Source: Styela clava (lineage: Eukaryota > Chordata > Ascidiacea > Stolidobranchia > Styelidae). From it: a DNA stretch of 64,000 nt. Under the pieces are notes generated by a model. It was not told where the DNA came from, did not search any database, and worked only from the letters and a program-made list of their open reading frames with translations. Positions within the stretch are counted from its first letter, which is position 1. Every line of letters starts with the position of its first letter. Both the position numbers and the translations under genes were made by a program. Below are positions 12,555 through 25,706 of the stretch, one piece after another. The stretch spans positions 24,109,395 through 24,173,394 of the forward strand of contig NC_135250.1 in NCBI RefSeq assembly GCF_964204865.1. Direction: 5' to 3'.

Positions 12555-15127
12555 ATAACCCTAATGACTACATACCGGCGTATAATCGATTCCCAGAATA
12601 CTTTAAGCCCATTTTTGGCCTGTCTCAGACTCAGACCCATCCAAACCATGTAGTTCTGACTGAGATTATTAATTTAACACGTAGCTTAGAAAATAGTTCT
12701 CGATATAGCATCTGGTGATTATTTCGAATTCAGGCTTTTATTGGGTTGACCGTAAAGCGTTAACAACTTTATTGGGAAGGTAATTCTCAGTCTTTCCATC
12801 GGAATGACGTTCATAATTCATTTCACGTTGTTTACTTCCTTTTGCGTTAGTTTCAGAACAAAAAATTTAAAATACGTACATTGAGTGGAAGTGAATATGT
12901 CAGTACCAATATCAATGATTATCAATGAAAATTAAATTTTTTGAGATATATTCCAATAATGTTCAGCATTTATTCTAATTACCGAAGGCAAGGAATATGA
13001 TACAGATCATTCGTTAGGCGTTGACAGAAAGATGGATATCACATATATATATATAAGCGTACTTCCACATTAGATTAAGCTTGATTAAAGAAAATGTGGA
13101 TTAGTATTGTCATTATTTTAAACCAAATCCCTATTTGTTAGTTGTTTCTAAAATAACCAAATTAAGGGGTGTTTTGTATTGTGTAATTAGTAGTTTAAAT
13201 CGCCTGTACAGAATATAGTGCAACCACAGTCAGATAATAGCGTGTACAATTAGTAATTGGCCACTTGCTGTTTCAAAATTTGACTCAATTAAACATAAAT
13301 ATTTATCTAAAAAAAAATTTGTAATATTTTCTTTGTCAATATTATCATTAAATATTCCTATGTGCTTTGTGATTTAGAAGCTACTCGGTTTAACATGACA
13401 TTAGCAAGTGGTGGGACGTTATTTAGACTGCATAGTTGCCTGAAACGATTTTTGAGAATACTTGTTGTATTTTGAACGCCTGTAGCGGATGTAACTATTC
13501 TCCTACGCATATATTTCCCGCCAATCTGATCCCTTTTGGACATCCTTAAATAAAATAGCAATCACTCTTTGTTCAAACACTCGAGAAACGCCACTTGTAT
13601 GTAACGTATTCTTGCAACGGTCGCATGAAATACGTAGCTGGTAAACACAAAGTGGTTTATATTTATAAGCTTAGACACACTTGCAATTACACTATACATA
13701 TTCACACTATAATGAAATGACAAATATACATACGAATAAACATTACTTTGTGAAAAATTTGTACACATTAAAATCACATTGTAGTAAAATGGATGAATAT
13801 ATACAAAGGTAACTTTTTTGTTGAAGGAACGTCGGACGCCGATTTTATATCTGTTTTATATATAGCGAAGCCACCATGACTTTGTAATACGTAGCAAGAG
13901 TAATATAGGCGCAAATTTACGCATGATATGTCATCTACACTTACAAGAAAAAACAAAAAAACAATGACGAACTCGCCGCCCGACCGTGACTTGCACAGAC
14001 GCGATTGTGAGGAATCTCTGATCAAGCATGGACCAAGGATAAACACACACTACAACGGCGTACCACTCTGAAATACTTTAGACATCCCAAGAACAATAAA
14101 TTAACAATCTATAGCCAGGTTATATGACCTGGAATTACGTGCTCGTCTATAATTTAATAACGGAGGGGGAAATGTTGCGTTTGACGATTTTCATCAAACT
14201 TCATTTCCACCAAACAATCTAACTTAATGTCTGGTTGAAGCGAAGAGGAGAACTATATATGAAGTTCTCGAGTCGCTGTACCGTATAGGTACTCATAATG
14301 GCAGTTGTTTTTGTTTCAGCATCTTAGTGTTCTTAGTTTAGTAGCTGATCTCTAGGACTTTTGAATGTAACCCAGTCAATTTTGTTACAAACAGTTCTTT
14401 ATGTGAATAGCTGAAGCCACAGTGCGTTAACGTGCTGACTGTGACCGGTATCACATTTATAGTTTGAATAGTTCGTGATTCTCTGTTTCATTGTTAGGCA
14501 ATCAGTGCTGGATTTTAATGGTCATTGTAATATAACTGTTTGTTTTCTGTGCTCAAACGTCTAATGGACATATTTACTTCCCTAAAATGAATTTTAAGAA
14601 TCTTGCAACTTTAAAATTTGTAGTGTAATATTGGAATAATACTAGAATTTTCTGCGTTGTTGCTTATATGCGATATATATAAAAATACGGATATAAATCT
14701 TCAAATTATGTTCAGTAAAGTCAATCTGTGGCAACGACGAAGTGTTCAGTATATGCCACCTGTTTTTTCACTCAAGACCAAATTTGTAGAGTGAAGTAGA
14801 CTTGTTTGGTTTTAAAGTTCAATATATTGAATACTCGAATTTGCGTCACAGACCAAAATAAAGGTTAAAAGTTTACAAAACCTATATTGTTATGATAGAT
14901 TTTCAGATTGTATTGAACTTTTCTCCCGTGATTATTCCTTGCTACTTCGACTGAATGGCTTTTTCACCATAGATCTAATAACGTTTCAGAATTCATTCCG
15001 TGTACACCAGTCAAAGTGAGCTACTGATCCATATGTATTCATACACAATTCAAAATATTTGAAATTGCAAGTAACTCCTTTAGCAAACAAAAGTGTTGTT
15101 GTATTAAGAAATCGTCATTTTATTGTG

Positions 15128-15350
15128 CTGGTCGCAATGATCGTGAGGTTAAAGCGTTAGACTATGTTAACAATCGGTGACGTGAAACTCACTACCGCAA
15201 TTATGTTTCTCATTGCAGGGTTCAAATTCACGCTTGGTGTAATTTGTGGAGCGGTTAATGCGTATCCGTGAAGATTCAGGTTCTTAAAAATTAGTAGCAT
15301 ATATAATACCATTAGATACCGGTAGCTGCTTGTGGAAACTTATTATTTAA
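15128..15350 (+). repeat. tRNA-derived SINE-like sequence
   Basis: A stretch resembling a pol III box A (GATCGTGAGGTTAAAGCG near 15141) is followed some 75 bp on by GGTTCAAATTC (15220-15230), close to the box B consensus GGTTCGAAYCC. The spacing is longer than in a tRNA and no cloverleaf can be folded, so this is a decayed SINE or tRNA relic rather than a tRNA gene. Confidence 0.4.
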
Positions 15351-15827
15351 AGGGGTATTTAGCCTAAATGAAAAATTATGATTAATGTGTAAATCTTTGT
15401 GCAGTACCAAATTCTGAGATATGAAAGGTGAGAGGCGATGATAGACTTGAAAAGTATGATTATGCAAATGTTGCCAAAAGCGGGAATGAATAAAGCTGTA
15501 ATCATTTCGCCGTAAGTCTTTCCAAATTAGATCAATACTATTTTCATTTTATACAATTTCTACATTGGCATGGCTATGAAACGCGGATAATAGACAATTT
15601 ATATTTGATTAATGTTTAAAAAGTGGCTGATAATCCATGGCCCGATTCTGATGACGCTCATGTTCATAGGCTTCTCGATGCTGCGTTCCCCATTTCCGTT
15701 TTAAAACAATGTTGCATACATATTGGAAACTTAATCCAAGAAATTAAAATGTGATCATTTGTCGTTTGATTTCATGAAATAGTATCGTAAAAAATCAGTG
15801 AGATTAGAGTATTAAAACATATGACTG

Positions 15828-15960
15828 AGGAATGCGTTAGTTTAACGGTTAAGCATATCGATAGAAAACATCTCGGTAAAGCTCGTAACACAGATTTCTT
15901 ATTTATCTGATATGGAGAGACGCTATTCTGGCAGGTGATATAGATCAATTTTATTTATTA
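15828..15960 (+). repeat. Second tRNA-like/SINE remnant
   Basis: GCGTTAGTTTAACGGTTAAGC near 15834 resembles the D-arm/box A of the element 700 bp upstream; box B is not convincing. Confidence 0.25.
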
Positions 15961-17049
15961 ATTCTTAGTTTTGTGAAAAAAATGCCAGAACACTGTCCCG
16001 GCACAGCTCTCGTCTTTTTCATTATGATTTATCTTGTCTTCGTCTTACATTGTGTCTTGCTAGTTTTCTATATTTGACAAAGAAAGATAAATAATACTAA
16101 AAATTTGTAGTAAAGCCCACTCGTATACTTAGGAAATATATTATGGAATCTTTCATATTTGTGATACTTTAATGATAATTGCTTTTGTGAAGAAAACTGA
16201 AGCATATTTTGGGACTAACCCGGATCTATATCCTGCTCTTTGTGAAGGCCATTCACTGATTGATTGGTCTTGGTCGCGAGGTTCAGAATTGTCCAAACGC
16301 GACTCATCACTCATAATAACAAAAGCCATGTTTTTAAAGAAGATAGGAAGTGGTCGAAAGAAGACATAAGATCGTTTACTTATTAAGCATGTATGGCTGA
16401 ACATATATAACCTTGCTGTTTGGCTTAGGTATATCCTGTTTTGTCGGAATAAGTTAGACTATGATCTAACAGAAGCTATAGCACATATTCTTGCTTTTCA
16501 TTTCTAAAAAGTTATGTGATTCTTTGATACTATCTCATTCAAGTGTCCTTGTGAAAATGGCCGCATACGGATGGATCCTAAGTAGAAAGTGGACGAGTAG
16601 AAAGGAATATCAGTTTATTACGCAACAACCTAGTACTCTCCATATATGGTTAGTTTTGTTATCAGGTAGAATAACTTTTCCCCCACATTGATACTTGACA
16701 AATATTTCAGAATTTAACAAAAGGATTTTCTCTGTTATCTTATTGTGTCATCGAGTGAGAGAGACCCTGTGTATATAACGAATATCATTCATTGAATCGA
16801 CTTATGTAACATTTCAATAAAAATAGTAAGAAGAAAAATCTTTTCGTTTCAACTTTCAAACTTATATAATGACTTAAATTCTAGGTATAGCTAACAGACT
16901 GTTAATATAATGTAAGAAGCTCAAACTTTAATTATTTCAGAAGGTAAGTCATCATAACGAAATCCTGCAAAATTGCTTTAATATTTTTTGGTATCGATCA
17001 GACTTTAAAATATTATGAAGGTCAAAGATTTTTGTATATTACCCGTTAT

Positions 17050-17123
17050 TTAGTTCAAAAACATTACCTGTAAATTTTCAACATATGCTTTTTGTCTAGA
17101 TTCTAAAAATGTTTTTGAACTAA
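17050..17123. repeat. Perfect 15-bp inverted repeat upstream of GCNT copy 2
   Basis: TTAGTTCAAAAACAT (17050-17064) and its exact reverse complement ATGTTTTTGAACTAA (17109-17123), with a 44-bp loop, 137 bp before the ATG at 17261. Could be a hairpin in the 5' UTR or a small foldback element. Confidence 0.7.
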
Positions 17124-17260
17124 ACATTTTTTACATTTTTTACAACACTCAAACACAGCTTAAAATAGTTTATGATATATTTATTCAAAAATTGATCTAG
17201 ATATTAAGTTTACTATATATGTAGTTAAATTTTGAAACGTATATTCAACTGTTTTAATAG

Positions 17261-20200
17261 ATGGAGATTTGGAAGCAAAAGCAACTCGCAATCGTCTTAC
17301 TTTGTTGCGTCTCAATTTATGTTATCATGGTGAGTTACCTCACATTTCTGCCCCTTGCTTTCCCGTCTTCACCCATGCCACAGCCACCGTCCACCATGGA
17401 CATCATTGTCGTCTGTTGGCCATGTCTGTTTTTAAATAGTATACACAGTTTTTTTTTCTGTTTTCCTATATTCTAACTTTTTCAATTTATTTTTCGGTTT
17501 TATTGCGTTTCAGGGAAATATTAAAGAAAATTTGATGCCACAATACACTACTAGCCAACGTTATCCATACATGCTCAAGGATAATTCATCTCTCTCGGAA
17601 GCAAAACGAACTTTCATAGAGAAAAACGACTCAAAATATTTCAACAATAACACGTTTTTGAAACAGACATTCACAGAAGAAAAAGAATCATTGACTACGA
17701 CTAAGGCAAAAATGGTAAATACAACGTCTACCGTTATAACTACCACAAACACCTTCACAACCACAGAAACAACAACACTGGATACTACAACGTCTATTGG
17801 AATACCTAGAAGTCCTTTATTGAAGAATTTAGACTGTAAAGGAATAATGGACGGAAACAACGAAGCTGTTAAAAAAGCTAGGAGGGAAGTTGCTTTGATT
17901 AATTCGGAGGTAAGGAAATGGGGTTATAAAATTTGCCTCATTATCTTTTCGGAAATATAAGCTTTGCTCACTATGAATCGTAATATTCGTGAATAAATTT
18001 CTTTCTTATTGCGAACATTATTACAATACTTTATAATCGCAATAGATACTACAATTGGCTCAGGTGAAATATAATTTTATTTGTTGTCATATTATCTAAC
18101 TAATATACGAGTGTATTGACCTCTTGGCTTCTTGTTTGTTTCTTGGAGTTAATTTATCAAAACATAAAAATGCAGAATTCCTATTTCCACGGGTTTTTTG
18201 TTTTTCCATATTGTTTACGGATGTATCAAAGAGGATATAATAAGAAACAAAGGAGAATCGCGTGCTATGTATATTTATGTATTTGATCTGCATTTCTATG
18301 AGGACTGGTATATACATTTTAGATACTTCTGTATTGAAAAGAGCAATCATTGTTTTTTACCCCATTTCCAACATTTCTAGCTTGTTTTTTATGTTAGCAA
18401 CTTGAGGAAAGAAAAAAGAAATATCTTTCTGACGAAAGAGTTGCAGAATGGACAAAGAATTGTTCTTATTTCAAAAGTAGAAGGAAGTATATCACTCAGC
18501 CTTTGAGCGAAGAAGAAGAGAAATATCCAATCGCATACATCATAAGTGTTTACAAGTGTGTATCGTTGGTAATATGAAGGATAATGTAAACAATTTTATA
18601 ACAAGAATTCAACAATGCAGTCAGTAACTGAAACACTTGGAAAGTCAGAGTCAACTCCTAGCGTTCCGTTTCATAACTACAATGCTTTATAATCAAAATA
18701 AATTCAAATTTTTTATTATATAGTGCATGCGGAGTCATAACTATAACCATGTCATGTGTCACAGAAAAGTTCTCTTCGACCCTGACTTCGACTTTCGAAA
18801 GATTGACGACTTTAAAATGACTTTAATTTTAACTCCAATTCCGGTTTCCGTTACCGAATTCAAAATCATTGCACCTCGAAAAATTGTCTCTTTTATCTAC
18901 GACTCCGGCTTCATACACCAGATCAAAAATATGTAACTCCGATCTCACCGCCTGACCTACGCAAACCATGCAAAATCATTTCGTAGTCTTTTGGTGGAGA
19001 ATTTCAATTCATGTGTAATTTTACAGGAGCCTTCACTCATTTGAGAATCTTCTTCGATTGATATATCATCCTCAGAATATATATTGCATTCACATCGATC
19101 AAAAATCAGATCCAACTTTTCAGAAACGAGTTAAAGAAATTGCAGATTGCTTTGATAATGTTTTTCTAGCTTCAACAATGACGAAAGTATATTACACACA
19201 TTGGACGATTGTTCAGTCCAGTTTAAACTGTTTGACTGATCTGATAGGAATGTAAGTATTGTATATACTTCATAATAGCAACAGTGGTTTTAACATGCTG
19301 GTAAGCGTTACATAGGCAATAACAACAAAATTTCCAAAACATAGAACCATTCTGTGTCCTAAAAAAATTATGTTCATTCTTAATTATATGGGTGAAAATT
19401 TTTTTTGTGTTGAAAAACTCGAAAATATAGGTTGAAGTTTCACAACTTTTATTCTTTTGCAAAACTAATATCATACGCTGGAAGGTTTGTTGTACATAGC
19501 CTGGAACGTATTACAAAACTGTTGTTTTTATGTTGTTTTTATGAAAATATCTCCGCAACTAATGGCTAATTCGGTTTTAAATTTTTCGTAATTACTGATA
19601 AAATTTTACCTTTACCGCGGAAAAAATACCAGATTGCATTATAAAAGTCTACTTTATATTAATTGGAAAAGCTGAACACAATCAATTACAACTAAAAAAA
19701 TTGTAATAAAATTTTATTTTCAGGAAAAAATCTCATCAATGGAACTACGTATTTAACTTATGTGGTCTTGATTTCCCAACAAAAACAAATCGTGAGATTG
19801 TTCGAGCTTTGAAGAATTTAAACGGTACTAACAGTGTGGCTTCTGCAAATTTTGTTGACAGGAAAAATAAATTGCTCAGGTCAGTACTAACGTGAAGTTC
19901 TTGTGCTTGCTTTAACAAAATAGGTAATTTTGCGTGTTCGTTTTGAGAAGTGTACTTTCTATCGGGGTCTGCGGAGCCCGAGGTACCGCAGTCCCCCAGT
20001 ACCGTGCATACACCGTACATAAGTCGCGAAATATTCTATATTTAAATCCTAGAGACCATCAGGGGGAGGGGGCAAGGTTTTTGGTCCAACGGCCAAACAT
20101 TTTGTCAAACTAAACAAGCGGCCCATGTTAGTGTGACCTGAAAATTCACATTTTATGATCAATATTCACAGTGTTACAAAAGCAAAAGTGGAAATAAGCA

Positions 20201-22385
20201 TCGTGCAAAATCTAAATTTAATCGCAATCTCAACAAATCTCTTTCTTTTTAAGCTAGAACATCAAAATTTTGTTTTAGTTTGGTTGTAGCAGTATCCAGA
20301 GGGTTAGACTGAATTATCAAGCCGGACGGATTTGGCCCGCGAGCCATAGTTGAAAACACTTGTCTAAGGCTTTCATTTTGCGTGAATATTGAACGATTAT
20401 TTATGCGTGTATTTGTTCAATCATATTACGACAACCAGTTATTTTTAATATTGTTCCACTTGCGTCCTGTGCATTACTTTATGAATTTACGTATTATAAC
20501 CCCCGTATAGACGAAATGTCCTCCTCATCCACGCCCTAGTTTTAAATCTTCTGAATGAAATCTTGGTTCAGGGGGGATTTCGCGTTTCGAAAGTTAGGTA
20601 TTAGATTTATGTAAAGCGCGTCATGTTAATGTAGCTTACAAAATGACATATATTAGTGAATGTGACGTATAGCTAGGTATAAGGCCATAAGTTTAGCATG
20701 GTTTTCTGAAACGAGCGAACTTGTTTTTTAGTGAGTTCGATACAAAAAAGAACACTTTATCAAAATTTCCCACCATTTGTTACAGCATAAATTATAGTTA
20801 CCTATATTCTGTCTACATATTTATCAATATGTTATTTGTTGAATATTATTCATCTAATAACAGGTTTAAGTATGAATTCAAACTTCCAACCAAAATAGTG
20901 ACTGGACACGAATGGTTAACTGCAACATATGTTAAAAAGAGTCCACCACCTCATGGATTCCAGATGTTCTCTGGGACGGATTATTTTATTTGGTCAAGAA
21001 AGGCCGTGGAATATTTTATGAATGGTAAAGATTAAGGCTGGGCGATTTTGAATACTTGTTAATTTCTGAAAATTTTTTTTTTCGAATCGGATCTCAAATA
21101 GGCTACCTTGAACAATAATACAATGACGTAATTGTGCTTGACTTTTTCATTTTTATGGCTCTTCTAGACATATGAATTACTGAAAAGATAGAATCCATCA
21201 TCCAGTTTTTCAGTTTGTATAAGTTACCACATCCAGTAAGACACATGTTTTATCAATCACTGAAACAAAAAAAAAACTTATGTCTCAGAATTGCATAATA
21301 AAATTACAAGAGGGGCATGTTTTGGAATTGTCAAACAATTAAATAAAAAAACAGCGATCGAAAAGTTCCAACGGGAGGTGGCTTAACAAACAATTAAAGA
21401 ATTTATCTCGAAATATGATGAATAGAAAAATCTATTTGAAATTTTCGTCTGAACCGATTTAAATAATTTGCTATTCGATTCCAATATTCGATTCGAATTG
21501 CCCAGCCTTTGTAAAGGTTGAAACCATATCTAGGGATAAATCATCATATTTTAATTTCTAATTTATATCCTCACTTATTATTCTCGTTACTTTCTTTTGT
21601 TATCCATTGAGGTAATCTAATATTCGTTTGTAACGTATGTATTTAAACGATTCATATTTTTAGAACCAATATAAATAAAAAATTTACTTAAAATAAAATT
21701 CTAATTTGTAAATGTCAGACTGTACGAACTTCCCATTCACTGACCACTGTACCACTGACTTTCCACCGAGAATCAAAATTAAACATATCTATGTTATGGT
21801 GGCAAATTGGAACCATACTAATTAGGATAATACAATGCTATGGATGTTTTCCTTGTTAATATTCAAAATAATGTGGCGTAACAATTAAAATTTAGCAACC
21901 GCTTAGACACTTTTTACCTCTAATTTTCAAACATGGTTGTAAACATAAGATCGTTTTCGTTTTTTTTCTATTTAATTTTAATTCTTAGTTGTTATTTCTT
22001 CAATGCATTTCATGCAGATTCTAAAATACGAGACTTTTTTGAATGGAACAAAAATACGTTAGTACCAGATGAGCACGTATGGGCGAGTATTCAACGAATG
22101 TATCCACAAGTACCAGGGAGTCTCCCACCAACACCGGACTTTCGAACAACAGAAAGTGATGTAATCACAAGAACTAGAGTTTGGGGTGATGCTGTATATA
22201 GATGCAAGTCACGTTATGTGCGAGCTATATGCATATTTGGTGTGGCTGATCTACATTGGCTTGTGGCGCAGAAAGGGATTTTCGCAAATAAAATGGACTC
22301 ACAAGTTGATGCTGTGGCAACTGAATGTTTAAGTGAATGGTTACGAAATCGTACTTTTGAAAATACGTCTTTGTATAAAATATAA
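17261..22385 (+). CDS. GCNT-like: GCNT-like beta-1,6-N-acetylglucosaminyltransferase (GT14), copy 2, with Thr-rich stem
   Basis: Exons: 17261-17329, 17514-17909, 18398-18555, 19027-19251, 19724-19879, 20864-21024, 22018-22385; 510 aa. Intron phases are the same as in the minus-strand copy at 3-6.4 kb, and exons 3, 4 and 5 have the same lengths (158, 225, 156 nt). This is therefore a head-to-head duplicate, about 10.8 kb apart start to start. Residues 1-23 are a signal anchor. Exon 2 is much longer than in copy 1 and encodes a stem with 19 Thr in residues 84-117, a likely mucin-type O-glycosylated stalk that copy 1 lacks. The catalytic domain is intact: [48 protein letters not shown] (catalytic Glu about 407) and KGIFANK. 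Expected role: Golgi type II enzyme branching O-glycans. The last intron carries a hAT-like insertion directly at its donor. Confidence 0.9.
20050..20365 (-). mobile_element. hAT-like 'GGCCCGCGAGCC' non-autonomous element in GCNT copy 2 intron 5
   Basis: Read on the minus strand it matches the sequence at about 44507-44815: GCGGGCCAAAT, TGATAATTCAGTC, GCTACAACCAAAC, AAAATTTTGATG and TTGAGATTGCGATTA blocks occur in the same order. The ends resemble hAT termini of the GGTCCAA/TTGGACC type but are eroded. Confidence 0.5.
21033..21510. mobile_element. 478-bp TIR element inserted on the splice donor of GCNT copy 2 intron 6
   Basis: Ends TAAGGCTGGGCGATTTTGAA and, reverse complemented, AAAGGCTGGGCAATTCGAAT. 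Flanks are GTAAAGAT (21025-21032) and GTAAAGGT (21511-21518), a 7/8 match 8-bp target duplication. The left copy is the first eight intron bases, i.e. the 5' splice site itself. Confidence 0.65.
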
Positions 22386-22425
22386 CTTGATAAGAAAGTG
22401 GTGCCGTGGATCGTTTTGTTATTAT

Positions 22426-22800
22426 GCTGTTGTTGTTGTTGTTGTTGTTGTTGTTATTTTTTTTATTTTTTTTTTATATCTTTTTGATTGTTAAAAAAAT
22501 CCCTTTTTACAACTGGGCCAACTACTTTTAAAATTTCCCGTGTTTAAAACTTTTGTTGTCGCTAAAAGGCTATCACTTTTATTTATTTCAAAAATGTCAG
22601 TAAACTCAATGAAAAATGGAATTTGTTTTCACTATAAAATTTTTGCGATGACGTCATCAAAAATAAAGATTGCGCACCACGTGGCGGTTCCGCGTTCGCG
22701 AACGTTGCGATCCGGAAGACTACGGTGCCGGTATTGCAAAAAAATTGGATACCCATACTACTCCGTTTTAGCCTTCGTTTCCATATATTTGAGCATTGCT
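22426..22800 (+). repeat. (GTT)n-anchored repeat with TGACGTCATCA core, copy 1
   Basis: Starts with a (GTT)n microsatellite (22428-22456), then shares ordered blocks with 36460-36760: TTTTATTTATTTC, GATGACGTCATCAAAA, AARATTGCGC and a GC-richer tail. The perfect TGACGTCA inside is a CRE-type palindrome. Confidence 0.6.
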
Positions 22801-25613
22801 TTCTTGATTATTAGTAATACATCCACTGTCTAAGAATATCTGCAAGTATACTTGCCAGTACTTCCAAATATGCTTGGGAAATTGATCAAATTACCATGTT
22901 GCGCTCATTCAAAATCAACACAAAAAACTCCTTTTGTGATTCAAACACAATTTCGCGGACACAAGGCTGTACTACGTTGTCTATGATCTTGGCTATCCGC
23001 AACAATTATTGCATGTATTAGAAATTATGCTTAGAATTAGAAAGTTTGTGCTAATTGCCATGCAGTGTATTTATGCAAAATTGTTATTTGTTACTTCATG
23101 ACTTTCCATCCGACTTATGAACCAATAAATTTCAGATTTTCATTCTAAAAAAGATTAAAATCGTTTAAATTATATCACTTTTGTTCGATTTTTTAAATAT
23201 TCTTTTGTTATTATGAGTTTCAATATCTCAACTGAAATTTCCGCTGCGTGTTATTCCGCCATCTTTTCGACCAATGTCGTACCGGTACTGATGTAAATTA
23301 CCACGGTAGTGGGAAGCATTTGAATGATTAGACCAGATTTTCTGATATGGTTATTTATTTGACAGTACATGGTACATAAATAGTGTTCAATAAATATTCC
23401 CATGTTATACAAATGGTTGTTCATTAGGAGATATTTGTTGCTTAATAGCATAAACATTTTTTTATTTTATTTTTTTTCATATTCCTGTTTTGTGGTTACT
23501 ACGTGCAATAGAAGTACATAATAACACTAGCATATCTTCTGCAAATAAATTTTATTTATCCAACGATAATGGTTTTATGTAAAATCAGTCAGATTTAATA
23601 AATTGAGGTAACTGGTATTTGATGTTTTATTCCTTGACGAAGCGCCCTCAAGTGCTATATATGATACAAAACGATTTTGCGTAAATCGCAATTACGCATT
23701 GGCGGACTCAAAAAAGTTGAAATCGTTTACAATAACGCAACTGTCACTGTCGTTAAATTTATGTAGTTTGGTCAGTTGTGCGCTTCGTTATTTTGGCACT
23801 TATCCTGGTCTGCGCCACAAAATATCTATGTCAGGCTCCGACGTCAGCCCTAATGCTGAAACACCCCAGATATTTGAATAGTGTGTACAATCTTTGGCGC
23901 AATGAATAATCGGCTGAACAATCTTAATATTTCAGAATTGAGAGAAAAACAATTGAGTTCAAACGCAAAATTATAGCGACCATGAGCCTGTTATTAATGA
24001 GCAGACATGTTGATTATGAGTCAAAAATAATATGAAATCATCAACGAATTTCAACTGTGATTGGGTAACGTTTACAGCGGAAACATTATTCACTCAAGAC
24101 AGTTAACTAAAAATCATTTACTTAGTGTAGGCTAATACCACTAGGTGATCTAGTTTCATTTCATCATCAAGTTGCAAGACTTCAACCTATAGATATTGAA
24201 AATTTGTTCAGAGCAAATCTCAAGTAGATAATGAAAAATAATTTGCAATCGAGATATTTTAGCTGAATTTAAAAAAAACAGGTATTTCATATGAACGCTT
24301 CAAGACCAATTATCGCCGCCCTATTATCAAGGTTGGACATTGATACGAATACGCAATACAATTTTGTAACGTTATCTTGTCTAATTCAAAACCATTGTCA
24401 CGATATAGACTGTAGAGTATGTTATCATTTCGCATGTCATATCTCATGATTTAGTTGCAGCAAATTATTGATTATCATGTATGAATGTCATGTTGAATGC
24501 CACGGTGAAGCAGGCAATCAATCCTTCTCGTTATATAATATCAGTTGAAGTTTTTATTGTCACGGGAAAATAATTTAGCCTATTTTGTTGCCAAAAACTG
24601 GCTGGTAATAGCTGAAATATATAATTTATAGCCAGTGAGTGAAATAAACATGAATATAGAATACAGAAACGTCAAATTTCGACAAGTTACCCTCTAGGCA
24701 AGGAAGCCGAAAGAAGATTTGCCCGGAGGTATATAGCCTTTGTGCAATTATGATGACAAAGAAAGATATCGGCTGTTCCACATATCGCTCGCTGAATTAT
24801 ATTAACTAAATAATTCCGTGGGGTAATGGAACGATTGAATTTTCTTTTATGGCGCAGTTTGGGGTCAGGCTCTATGTATTGCAACCAATCTGTTTGACAG
24901 AATATCAAAATAGTTATGATAGTACATTGCAGTGATTGCCCAGTAAAAATAAATTAGAATGGGCAGAGAAACAAATAGATAATATAAGGTGAATTGAAAA
25001 CGGAAAGCATAAAAGTCTTGAGATGAAAAAATTGAGATGTATGAACAAGAGAGAAATATGGGCTCGAATATCATCTAATGGCGAAGAGCAGGAAGCCTAT
25101 ACGACTTACATTGAAAGCTGTTTCCTGATCATTCATCTTCATATCTGATCATTCAAAGCTTCTGATTATAATTGCAAGTCCAGTCGTCGCAATAATTCAC
25201 TACGATACTGATGAAATCGCAACCGAGCTATATAAGCAGTGCTTTGGGCGTAAATTTGCAAACTTGTATGGCGTCATTGAACTGCCACGTGGTGGCGCAA
25301 TAATTGTTGAAATAGCGTGATTTTGGGTGAGATATTCAGTTGTATAGGACTCATGATGACAGAACAAATAAAAGTAAGAATAACAAACCATTGCACAAAA
25401 CGATACATATGTACATTTCGTGCCCAGTAACGGTGTTACCATCAATGTTACCAACCCCGATGTTTTTGAAATAATGAAATCGGCCGTAGGTTAAAAAGGT
25501 TGTTTTAATAATGTAAGAAACTGAAGTTTGAATTGGTGAGAAACTCGAATATAGAGGGCGTTGACAACGTACAACCTTCTAACGATATTTTGAAATTCAC
25601 ACTAAAGACCTCA

Positions 25614-25621
25614 TATATAAA
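25614..25621 (+). promoter_or_regulatory. TATA-like box of the P450 gene
   Basis: TATATAAA 86 bp upstream of the P450 ATG; a start about 30 bp downstream would give a 5' UTR near 60 nt. Sequence-only inference. Confidence 0.4.
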
Positions 25622-25706
25622 ACTACTTACAGTACTTTGTTTATTAATGTGCAAGCTTTTTATGTGCAATCTATTTCATATTACTGTTTAGGTTGTTTCA
25701 GTAAAA

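Larger units (their letters stand above)
9743..17260. other. 7.5-kb region between PLAC8-like gene and GCNT copy 2
   Basis: No supported gene. Contains SINE-like sequence at about 15128-15350 and 15828-15960, a doubtful open frame at 12.2-12.55 kb, an (TA)n patch near 13045 and an inverted repeat at 17050-17123 just before the GCNT start. The remainder is plain AT-rich DNA. Confidence 0.55.
22386..25706. other. Intergenic region between GCNT copy 2 and the P450 gene
   Basis: No gene seen. The left part is a (GTT)n-anchored dispersed repeat (22426-22800). The right edge has a TATA-like box (25614-25621) for the P450. The frames visible here lack splice or domain support. Confidence 0.55.

Noticed and set aside
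15128-15350. Genuine tRNA gene
   Set aside because: Box A to box B distance is too long and no acceptor/anticodon stems can be drawn.
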